From Thiotrichales bacterium (GTDB lineage Bacteria > Pseudomonadota > Gammaproteobacteria > Francisellales > CACEW01), in NCBI GenBank assembly GCA_023266165.1, contig JAHFRR010000002.1, positions 1-14,006 on the forward strand: 14,006 bases of DNA, read 5' to 3'. Of this stretch, positions 1 to 6,063 are shown in pieces. The notes beneath the pieces were generated by a model, which saw only the letters and a list, made by a program, of their open reading frames with translations, had not been told where the DNA came from and made no database searches. Both the position numbers and the translations under genes were made by a program. Each line of letters starts with the position of its first letter. Position 1 is the first letter of the stretch.

Positions 1-144
1 AGGGAGGAGGGAATAAGAAAGCCTTGCCAATCAAAGCCTCCAGAAGATATATAGATACCTTATCCGCACAGGGAAAGGTGAGAAACTCTCAAGGCTCCCT
101 TAGCCTGGCCGTACTTTTAATCACACCCTGAAGTAAGGAAAGGA
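1..144. other. Leading segment without a confident gene
   Basis: No convincing protein is visible. One + frame stays open from position 3 to a TGA ending near 131 (about 42 codons) and could be the 3' end of a gene entering from the left, but I do not recognise its translation and it shows no motif. The minus strand has only short open frames. Several short inverted repeats occur: GAGA/TCTC near 90-100, GGCT/AGCC near 93-106 and AAAGG/CCTTT near 140-153. This gives the stretch a faintly structured look, but the stems are 4-5 base pairs and could arise by chance. Confidence 0.3.
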
Positions 145-173
145 TTGCCTTTTGAAAAAGTCTGCCGTATGAT
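145..173 (+). promoter_or_regulatory. Putative sigma70 promoter of the kinase/partner module
   Basis: A -35 box TTGCCT (145-150, 4 of 6 to consensus) is followed by exactly 17 bases and a -10 box TATGAT (168-173, 5 of 6). Transcription would begin near 180, leaving a leader of about 24 bases before the ATG at 205. The call rests on sequence match and position only. Confidence 0.42.
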
Positions 174-204
174 GACCGGCGAGTGAAAACATCACGGTTG
201 AGAT

Positions 205-726
205 ATGCCAAAAATTTTGATCATCGCAGGCCCGAATGGTGCTGGGAAGACAACGTTTTCAAAAACGTTTTTGCCCCTAGAGGCATATTGCATGCGTTTT
301 TTGAATGCAGATCTTATTGCTGCAGGGCTCTCACCTTTTGTGCCAGAGGCTGCAGCGATGAAGGCAGGACGTTTGATGTTACAAGAAATTAAGGCGTGCA
401 GCATTGCACGAGAAAGCTTCGCATTTGAGACAACTTTATCAGGTTTAGGGTATGTTCAACATATTCGAAAATGGCAGCAAGAAGGATATCATGTGAGTCT
501 TTTTTTTCTGTCTTTACCGTCTGTCAATATGGCTGTGGATCGTGTTGCGTTGCGTGTGCAGCAAGGCGGGCATGATATCCCAGAAGCGGTGATTCGTCGT
601 CGATTTGAGGCAGGGATTTATAACTTTAGGCATCATTATTGTCAAGTGGTAGACGCATGGGCTCTATATGACAATTCAGGAGATTTTCCTAAGTTGCTTG
701 ACTGGGAAGGTGAAGAGAATGAATAA
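205..726 (+). CDS. Zeta-toxin-like P-loop kinase (COG4185-type)
   Basis: This 173-residue protein resembles the small zeta-toxin/COG4185 P-loop ATPases. A Walker A motif, GPNGAGKT, lies at residues 9-16 after a hydrophobic first strand. It is followed by NAD(L/I) at 34-36, the FETT segment typical of zeta-like kinases at 74-77, and a basic stretch around R113-R117 and RRRF (131-134) that could form the nucleotide lid. DNSG lies at 156-159. Classical zeta toxins phosphorylate UDP-N-acetylglucosamine; whether this branch does so is unknown. The ATG at 205 sits directly before the P-loop strand, the normal layout, with only a weak GGTTGAG-like ribosome site. The stop overlaps the start of the next gene by 8 bases. 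The family call is firm; toxicity is inferred. Confidence 0.8.
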   Translation: MPKILIIAGPNGAGKTTFSKTFLPLEAYCMRFLNADLIAAGLSPFVPEAAAMKAGRLMLQEIKACSIARESFAFETTLSGLGYVQHIRKWQQEGYHVSLFFLSLPSVNMAVDRVALRVQQGGHDIPEAVIRRRFEAGIYNFRHHYCQVVDAWALYDNSGDFPKLLDWEGEENE

Positions 727-937
727 ACAAGATATCTCAATGGCAAAAGACCCAGATCTTTTAGGCTCTTGGACGGCCATACAGCGCGCGGCTTTGATTG
801 CGCGGGACGTTGCCATTCAGACGAATACGTATTTGGTGCTGATGGAGCATGGCAAGATTGTTCATATCAGTGCCGAAGAGCTTTTGAGGCAAAGACAGTT
901 GTCTCAAAACGGAGCATCAATCAATAAAAACAGGTGA
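719..937 (+). CDS. Small partner protein of the zeta-like kinase, putative antitoxin
   Basis: This is a 72-residue soluble protein. I place the start at ATG 719 rather than an upstream in-frame codon because GGAAGGTGAAGAG lies just before it and the start overlaps the kinase stop (TAA 724-726), a classic translational-coupling arrangement. It contains a DPDLLGSW segment, a helix rich in Arg/Ala (AIQRAALIARDVA) and then QTNTYLVLMEHGKIV, a strand-turn-strand pattern. I associate this pattern with small proteins encoded beside COG4185 kinases, from memory and not from a search. An antitoxin role is inferred from size, overlap and context. The partner lies downstream of the kinase, whereas many toxin-antitoxin pairs place the antitoxin first. 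Its stop is 8 bases before cydA. Confidence 0.7.
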   Translation: MNKQDISMAKDPDLLGSWTAIQRAALIARDVAIQTNTYLVLMEHGKIVHISAEELLRQRQLSQNGASINKNR

Positions 938-940
938 GGT
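932..940 (+). promoter_or_regulatory. Ribosome binding site fixing the cydA start
   Basis: AGGTGAGGT ends 5 bases before ATG 946 and overlaps the stop of the preceding small gene (TGA 935-937). It favours ATG 946 over the in-frame GTG at 934, which would lie inside the site, and suggests coupling of cydA translation to the upstream gene. Confidence 0.65.
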
Positions 941-945
941 GTGTT

Positions 946-2568
946 ATGATCTCTAGTGCAGCATCCGGGTTATCGGCTTTTTGGTTATCGCCTTGGCTGG
1001 TTGATCTTTCCCGTACCCAATTTGCCGTGACGGCGATGTTCCACTTTTTATTTGTGCCTTTAACCTTGGGGCTCTCCTGGATTTTAGTCATCATGGAAGC
1101 ACTGTATCTCAAGACAGGTAAGCCCGTTTATAAAGACATGGTGAGGTTTTGGGGTAAGCTCTTTGCCATCAACTTTGCCATGGGGGTGGTGACAGGGATC
1201 ACCCTGGAGTTTGAGTTTGGTCAGAACTGGGCGTACTTCTCACGATTTATTGGAGACACCTTTGGCTCAGCCCTTGCCATTGAAGGCATCACAGCGTTTA
1301 TGACTGAGGCTACTATGTTTGGGCTGTTCTTTTTTACCTGGGATAAAGTCAGCAAGAAGACCCATTTTTGGATCACAGCGATCTTAGCGCTGGGCACCAA
1401 TCTCTCCATTGTGAATATTCTGGTGGCGAACAGCTGGATGCAGCATCCCGTCTTTTCCTATCTGGATTACCAGACCATGACCATGCATCTCACCAACCTA
1501 GCGGGGATTTACACCCATGAGCTGGCGCAGATCCGCGTGGGGCACGTGGTGTTTGCAGGGACGCTCACGGGGTCGATCTTCGTATTGGGCATCAGTGCGT
1601 TTTATCTTTTGAAAAAGCGAGACACTGGATTTGCCATGCGCTCGATGGCAGTGGCTATTGGTTTTGGGATCTGTTCAGTGATTGCGGTTGCCTTTATGGG
1701 AGATGCCAATGGTTTAGCAGTCTCGAAAGACGAGCCTATGAAAATGGCGGCGATTGAGGCTCAGTGGACGACGCAAAAAGCCCCTGCTGCTTGGTATGTC
1801 ATAGGGTTCCCTGATCAAGCTCAGCAAAACAATAAAGCTGTGATTGCAATTCCCTATGCGTTAAGTTTGATTGCAGATCATAATCTTACAGGTACGGTCA
1901 CAGGTGTCAAAGAGTTAGAAGCGCTGGATGTTATTAAGATTCAAGAGGGTTATATCGCTTATCAGGCGCTGGAGCAGCTTCGAGAAAATCAATTTGCCAC
2001 GCAACAGGCACGGCTTCAAGCGCAGACAGCGTTTGATCAATACCGTAACGTGGTGGGGTATGGGATGCTGTTGGCCCATCAGATGCAGCTCACGGGGGCG
2101 ACAGTGCCGACGCCTGAGCTGATTGCACAGACAGCCAAGGATTCTGTGCCAGAAGTCTCAGTGCTCTTTTGGGCGTTTAGAATCATGGTAGGGTGTTGGG
2201 GCTTGCTGGTGCTGGTCTTTACGCTCTCGCTGATTTTTTTACTGCGAGGGACGCTGGCCAAACAGCGATGGCTGTTGCGTTTGAGCCTCTATGCCATTCC
2301 CCTCCCTTGGATTGCAGCTGAGTCAGGCTGGGTGATTGCCGAAGTGGGTCGTCAGCCGTGGGTCGTAAAGGGTATCCTGCCGACGTTCTTTGGCGTGTCC
2401 TCTTTAAGCTGGCAAACGGTAGCGTTTAGCTTGTCAGGGTTTGCGGTGCTCTATTTTATCTTATTTGTGGTTGAAATGTTTTTAATGTTCAAATACGCAC
2501 GCTTAGGCCCCAGTAGCTTGGGGGAAGGTCGATATCATTTTGAAACACATCAAAAACAGGGGGAATAA
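946..2568 (+). CDS. cydA: Cytochrome bd ubiquinol oxidase subunit I
   Basis: CydA is the haem-bearing membrane subunit of cytochrome bd, which oxidises quinol and reduces O2 with high affinity. All landmark residues are present: H33 (E. coli H19, haem b595 side), E113 and E121 (E99, E107), H200 and M414 (H186, M393, haem b558) and E466 (E445) in the signature ending GRQPW (468-472). The quinol loop keeps K266 and E271 (K252, E257) in MKMAAIEAQW. It is of the long Q-loop type, running to about residue 400. The C terminus (LGPSSL..GRYHFE) is also E. coli-like. At 540 residues it exceeds E. coli CydA (522): 14 residues come from an N-terminal extension and 7 from the Q-loop or nearby. The ATG at 946 is supported by its ribosome site. 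cydB follows after 3 bases. Confidence 0.97.
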   Translation: MISSAASGLSAFWLSPWLVDLSRTQFAVTAMFHFLFVPLTLGLSWILVIMEALYLKTGKPVYKDMVRFWGKLFAINFAMGVVTGITLEFEFGQNWAYFSRFIGDTFGSALAIEGITAFMTEATMFGLFFFTWDKVSKKTHFWITAILALGTNLSIVNILVANSWMQHPVFSYLDYQTMTMHLTNLAGIYTHELAQIRVGHVVFAGTLTGSIFVLGISAFYLLKKRDTGFAMRSMAVAIGFGICSVIAVAFMGDANGLAVSKDEPMKMAAIEAQWTTQKAPAAWYVIGFPDQAQQNNKAVIAIPYALSLIADHNLTGTVTGVKELEALDVIKIQEGYIAYQALEQLRENQFATQQARLQAQTAFDQYRNVVGYGMLLAHQMQLTGATVPTPELIAQTAKDSVPEVSVLFWAFRIMVGCWGLLVLVFTLSLIFLLRGTLAKQRWLLRLSLYAIPLPWIAAESGWVIAEVGRQPWVVKGILPTFFGVSSLSWQTVAFSLSGFAVLYFILFVVEMFLMFKYARLGPSSLGEGRYHFETHQKQGE

Positions 2569-2571
2569 GTC

Positions 2572-3741
2572 ATGCTATTTGATTTTGTCACACTGAAACT
2601 CATCTGGTGGGTCTTGATTGGCCTGGTCTTGATTTTATACGCAACGACGGCAGGGTTTGACTTCGGCGTGACGTTGATGCTCCCTTTCACGCGGCGCCAT
2701 CAGGATTTTGAGTCGAATGATCGAGAGCGGCGGGTGATGCTCAACACCATCGCCCCTACCTGGGATGGGAACCAAACCTGGTTGGTTTTTGCCGGCGGCG
2801 CGCTTTTTGTGATTTGGCCGGTGGTCTATGCCGCAACCTTTTCAGGGATGTATGCCTTGATGCTCTTGATTCTGTGGGCTTTCTTTCTGCGCCCCCCGGG
2901 GTTTGATTATCGGGGCAAGCTCCCGAGTCCTCAATGGCGCAAGTTCTGGGATTTCGCCTTGTTTGTCAGTGCGTTGCTTCCCGTGTTCGCTTTTGGTTTG
3001 GCCATCGGGAATCTGTTTGTGGGGTTACCCATTTCGTTTGATCCTATCATGATGCGATCTTTTTACAACGGTAACTTTGGGGATCTCCTGAATCTGTTTG
3101 GTGTGGTGTGTGCCTTAGCCGCGCTCTTGATGTGTTTGATGCAAGGCGCTGCGCATCTGAATCGACGTACAAGCGGGGATCTGCAGCAGCATTTTCGCCA
3201 TTTGCAAAGACTCTTTGGTGTGACGCTGCTCTTGGTGCTCACACTTGCAGGTGTGCTCTTGGCCACTCAAGTGCAGGGTTATCATTTGGTGTCAGAGTCG
3301 ATAACGCCGGATCGCTTGCCCTTCCAGCAAGAAGTCACACGGATACCTGGCGGCTGGTTTTTGGGAATGATGGCGCATCCTTGGAAATGGATTCCTGTCG
3401 CGATCGCCTATCTGGGCATTGTATTGTCGTTGGGTTTTGCAGGCGTTGGGCGAGGGGGACTCTCTTTTTGGTGCTCATCTCTGGGGGTGAGTGGGATCGT
3501 TGCGATGTTTGGTTCTACGCTGTTTCCTTTTGTAATCCCTTCCAGCAGTAGCTTTCAAGACAGCTTGACGATATGGAACGCAACCTCTGCAGACTATACC
3601 CTGAATGCCATGCTCTGGGTTGGTGCCGTGGTGTTACTGATCATCTTTATTTATAAATTTTTGGGCTATCATGCGCTCTGGCGTCAGAAGGGGCACTTGA
3701 CGACTCAAGATGTTGAAGAGAATAATCATACTTTTTATTAA
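2572..3741 (+). CDS. cydB: Cytochrome bd ubiquinol oxidase subunit II
   Basis: This 389-residue polytopic membrane protein is the second core subunit of cytochrome bd (E. coli CydB has 379). It shows GFDFG (28-32) in the first helix, PTWDGNQTWL starting at residue 62 with D65 matching E. coli D58, then RPPGFDYR, GNFGDLLNLFG, FPFVIPSS and the C-terminal ending NNHTFY, which mirrors the E. coli NTHSLY end. The E. coli VTDGFDMG segment reads TTAGFDFG here, so the first Asp is Ala while the second is kept. A GGGGGA ribosome site overlaps the end of cydA. The gene is followed 24 bases later by cydX, giving the normal cydABX order. Confidence 0.97.
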   Translation: MLFDFVTLKLIWWVLIGLVLILYATTAGFDFGVTLMLPFTRRHQDFESNDRERRVMLNTIAPTWDGNQTWLVFAGGALFVIWPVVYAATFSGMYALMLLILWAFFLRPPGFDYRGKLPSPQWRKFWDFALFVSALLPVFAFGLAIGNLFVGLPISFDPIMMRSFYNGNFGDLLNLFGVVCALAALLMCLMQGAAHLNRRTSGDLQQHFRHLQRLFGVTLLLVLTLAGVLLATQVQGYHLVSESITPDRLPFQQEVTRIPGGWFLGMMAHPWKWIPVAIAYLGIVLSLGFAGVGRGGLSFWCSSLGVSGIVAMFGSTLFPFVIPSSSSFQDSLTIWNATSADYTLNAMLWVGAVVLLIIFIYKFLGYHALWRQKGHLTTQDVEENNHTFY

Positions 3742-3765
3742 AATAAAATAGTTAAGAGGTCGAAT

Positions 3766-3855
3766 ATGTGGTACATGATAACAGCGATTTCATTGGGAGT
3801 GTCCCTGTATGTGGGGTATCGCTTAGGATGTTATCTCGATAAAAAAATAGAGTAA
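3766..3855 (+). CDS. cydX: CydX-like small subunit of cytochrome bd (29 residues)
   Basis: A 29-codon reading frame begins 24 bases after cydB, with AAGAGGT 5 bases before its ATG. The peptide starts MWYMITAISLG, which matches the MWYF...LG start of E. coli CydX (37 residues), then forms one hydrophobic helix (about residues 3-19) and ends with charged residues (DKKIE). CydX is a single-helix accessory subunit that stabilises the haem groups of the CydAB oxidase. This copy is shorter and divergent; beyond the MWY start and the helix little is conserved. Position right after cydB is the strongest argument. Its stop ends 4 bases before the aroA start. Confidence 0.83.
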   Translation: MWYMITAISLGVSLYVGYRLGCYLDKKIE

Positions 3856-3859
3856 CCTG

Positions 3860-5152
3860 TTGAGTGTTATCACGCTTCCAGGTTCTAAAAGCCTGACCAA
3901 TCGCGCACTCTTGCTGGCAGCGCTGGCTCAGGGGCAGACTCAGTTGTCAGGTGTGCTCTTCAGTGATGATACCCAAGCGTGCATGGATGCACTGAAGGCT
4001 CTGGGGATAGATCTTTGGATCGATCCAGACACTGCCCGTATTGAGGTTCACAATCCGATGGACCGACCCGGGCGCTTTCCCCATACGCACGCACAGTTAT
4101 TTTTCCAAGCTTCTGGCACGCTCACGCGCTTTTTAATGCCGCTTTTGGCCGCTCAGCCTTCTGGGCATTATGTGATTTCTGCAGAATCTCGCATGCAAGA
4201 AAGGCCTCTCGCGCCGCTTTTACACAGCTTAATCCAGCAAGGCGCTGAGATAGAATCTCTTGAGCATCCCTTCAAGATGCCCTTGATCTTAAAGCCGCAT
4301 GGCTTATCAGGTGGGGCTATCAGCATAGAGACGAAAGACAGTAGCCAGTTTGCCTCAGGGTTATTACTGGCAGCGCCTCTCGCCAGAACACCGGTATCAC
4401 TGACGTGCCCTGATGCACTCAGCAAAAAACCCTATATCCAGATGACGCTTGCGCTGATGAAGGTTTTTGGGGTGTCTGTTGATATTGCTGATCTAGATCA
4501 AAATCAAATACATATTCCAAAAACTGAGTATATCTCTCCAGGCGAATATTGTATTGAGCCAGATGCTTCAACCGCTTCGTATTTCTATGGTGCAGCGGCT
4601 TTACTGGGGTGTGAGATCTGCGTGAAAGGCATTTTTTTTCACATGCTCCAGGGGGACACCCAGTTTTTAAAAGCGCTAGAATGGATGGGGTGTGTTGTGC
4701 AAGAGAGGACTATTGGGATTGCGGTGATCGGCCCTGCCAAGCTGAGGGGCTTGGGCGAGTGGGATATGACAGGGTATACCGATACGTTTATGACGCTTGC
4801 TGCACTGGCTCCGTTTGCCTCAAGCCCTACAACCCTCACAGGTTTGCGTCATACACGCCTGCAAGAATCTGATCGCATCAGTGCCATGCAAGAGGGGTTA
4901 TCTCGACTGGGGGTTCGGGTTGAGCAGACAGAGGATACGCTCACCGTGTATCCCTGTGATCTTTGTGATATGAGGGCTCTTGATGTGTCAAGCTTTAACG
5001 ATCATCGCATTGCCATGGCATTGGCCTTGGTACAGCTGAAGATTCCAGGCATGACAATTGAAGGGGCTTTGAGTGTCTCCAAAACCTGTCCGGATTATTT
5101 TGAGCGGTTGGGGGGGGTGCAGGCCTTGGCTTTTCATTCAAAATCCGTATGA
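3860..5152 (+). CDS. aroA: 3-phosphoshikimate 1-carboxyvinyltransferase (EPSP synthase)
   Basis: AroA joins shikimate-3-phosphate and phosphoenolpyruvate in the sixth step of the shikimate pathway. Signatures present are LPGSKSLTNR (6-15, K10 = E. coli K22), SGTLTR (85-90, R90 = R100), SRMQERP (R111 = R124), MQGD, D308 (D313), QESDR with E336 (E341), NDHR (R383 = R386) and SKTCPDYF with K408 (K411), so the active site looks intact. The start is the TTG at 3860: an in-frame TAG at 3848-3850 blocks any longer start except two non-start codons and a CTG. No clear ribosome site is seen, so coupling to cydX is likely. Only 5 residues precede LPGSKS, against about 17 in E. coli, so the N terminus is short. 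At the PEP loop, E. coli N94 is A84 and P101 is F91. Confidence 0.93.
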   Translation: MSVITLPGSKSLTNRALLLAALAQGQTQLSGVLFSDDTQACMDALKALGIDLWIDPDTARIEVHNPMDRPGRFPHTHAQLFFQASGTLTRFLMPLLAAQPSGHYVISAESRMQERPLAPLLHSLIQQGAEIESLEHPFKMPLILKPHGLSGGAISIETKDSSQFASGLLLAAPLARTPVSLTCPDALSKKPYIQMTLALMKVFGVSVDIADLDQNQIHIPKTEYISPGEYCIEPDASTASYFYGAAALLGCEICVKGIFFHMLQGDTQFLKALEWMGCVVQERTIGIAVIGPAKLRGLGEWDMTGYTDTFMTLAALAPFASSPTTLTGLRHTRLQESDRISAMQEGLSRLGVRVEQTEDTLTVYPCDLCDMRALDVSSFNDHRIAMALALVQLKIPGMTIEGALSVSKTCPDYFERLGGVQALAFHSKSV

Positions 5153-5175
5153 TAGCAATGAGTTGTCAATATTCA

Positions 5176-5183
5176 AGAGAGGG
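5176..5183 (+). promoter_or_regulatory. Ribosome binding site deciding the start of the membrane protein
   Basis: AGAGAGGG lies 7 bases before GTG 5191. Upstream in-frame ATGs at 5149 and 5158 have no such site, so the GTG (or the TTG that follows it) is the better start. Confidence 0.5.
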
Positions 5184-5190
5184 TTTTACT

Positions 5191-5598
5191 GTGTTGAAGA
5201 AAATCGCGGGATCTTATTTTGGAGGTGCGCTCGGCGCGTGCGTGCTCACGGGTGTGATCTGGATTTTGGTGGCGCTGGAGGTGCTGAGTCATTTTGGGGT
5301 GTCTTGGTCGATGAGTTATTCCGGGGAAGGCTTTTTGCATTTGCTCTATCAAAACCTCTTTTGGGGTGGAATTGCGGGCTTTTTATTTGCGGTGCCGTGG
5401 ATTGAAAAGCGTTGGTTTATTCGAGCGCTGGTGTTTTCTTTGATTCCTGCACTGGCCATGCTCTTGTTCTATATCCCGCACTATCTAGACGGGGGGATGT
5501 TTGGAATGAAGCTGGGCACTTATACGGTGATTGTCGTCATCCTAGCGTCCTGGGTGTGGGGGTTGATCGCCTCGCTGGTTGCGCACAAGAATGGATAA
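5191..5598 (+). CDS. Four-helix inner-membrane protein of unknown function
   Basis: I do not recognise this protein beyond its membrane character. With the GTG 5191 start it has 135 residues, beginning MLKKIAGSYFGGALGA. Hydrophobic segments lie at about 10-31, 57-70, 77-96 and 108-131, with Lys/Arg-rich turns (IEKRW at 71-75, AHKN at the end). Glycine-rich pairs (GGALGA, WGGIAGF) suggest close helix packing. No catalytic motif is seen. An upstream ATG at 5149 would overlap the aroA stop as ATGA and add 14 residues, but it lacks a ribosome site. The 3' end overlaps the fkpB start by 8 bases, so it is very likely translated with aroA and fkpB. A link to quinone or membrane assembly would be speculation. 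Confidence 0.75.
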   Translation: MLKKIAGSYFGGALGACVLTGVIWILVALEVLSHFGVSWSMSYSGEGFLHLLYQNLFWGGIAGFLFAVPWIEKRWFIRALVFSLIPALAMLLFYIPHYLDGGMFGMKLGTYTVIVVILASWVWGLIASLVAHKNG

Positions 5599-6043
5599 TC
5601 CTCTTGTAAAAATACAGCTAGGCAGTCAGGTGGAGATCCACTTTGATATTCGCTTGAAGGATGGTTCAGTTGCGGATAGCACGCGTAGTTTTGGCAAACC
5701 GATGCCTTTTCAACTGGGCACAGGTGTTTTTTCAGAAACCTTGGAAAAAGGGCTGTTAGGGCTCTCTGTCGGAGATAAAAAGAAAGTCATGCTACTGCCT
5801 CAGGATGCCTTTGGAGAGCCGCACCCTGCTAATATCTTTCAAGTCCCCAGAGCCAAGTTCATGAGCCTAGAGTTAGAATCTCCTCTAGAGATTGGAATGA
5901 TCGTCGAGTTTGAAAAAGTCAACGGGCACCCTGCACCTGGCATTGTCTCGGACATCAGTCTGGAGGATGTCACGATCGATTTCAACCACCCCTTAGCAGG
6001 TCAGGTGGTGTTGTTTGATGTGGAAGTGGTGAAGGTTGGGTGA
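5591..6043 (+). CDS. fkpB: FKBP-type peptidyl-prolyl isomerase, SlpA/FkpB family
   Basis: This 150-residue cytoplasmic FKBP matches E. coli FkpB/SlpA (149 residues) along its length. The FKBP fold comprises residues 10-74 (VEIHFDIRLKDGSVADSTR, GKPMPFQLG, LGLSVGDKK) and resumes at about 118-148. The insert-in-flap chaperone domain lies between (about 75-127) and is followed by the family hallmark DFNHPLAGQ (130-138). Such proteins isomerise Xaa-Pro bonds and hold unfolded chains. ATG 5591 is chosen over the TTG at 5579 because it matches family length; it overlaps the membrane gene by 8 bases. In E. coli fkpB sits between lspA and ispH, which are not here; the aroA neighbourhood is unlike that. 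Confidence 0.93.
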   Translation: MDNPLVKIQLGSQVEIHFDIRLKDGSVADSTRSFGKPMPFQLGTGVFSETLEKGLLGLSVGDKKKVMLLPQDAFGEPHPANIFQVPRAKFMSLELESPLEIGMIVEFEKVNGHPAPGIVSDISLEDVTIDFNHPLAGQVVLFDVEVVKVG

Positions 6044-6063
6044 AGTATTTCCAAGCTACTTCA
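6041..6063. terminator. Small hairpin spanning both convergent stop codons
   Basis: TGAAGTA (6041-6047) pairs perfectly with TACTTCA (6057-6063) around a 9-base loop. The left arm contains the fkpB stop TGA and the right arm overlaps the ald stop (CTA 6056-6058). Only 12 bases separate the two genes, so this is the sole candidate for a two-way terminator. It lacks a G+C-rich stem and a T-run, so it would be weak at best. Confidence 0.28.

Noticed and set aside
3..131. Open 42-codon + frame at the left edge as the tail of a gene
   Set aside because: Its translation has no recognisable motif, it may be open by chance, and no start can be seen. It is mentioned only as part of the leading segment.
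881..908. Inverted repeat AGACA-GT-TGTCT with outer TTGAG/CTCAA arms inside the small partner gene, upstream of cydA
   Set aside because: The arms are interrupted, the loop of the inner part is only 2 bases, and it lies in coding sequence. It does not fit the FNR pattern (TTGAT-N4-ATCAA), and nothing else ties it to regulation of cydA.
908..930. Possible FNR site near the cydA start (ATCAATCAAT)
   Set aside because: Only one half-site-like sequence is present; no TTGAT at the right spacing.
3108..3551. 147-codon + frame inside cydB in another frame
   Set aside because: It overlaps a fully conserved oxidase subunit and its translation looks random.
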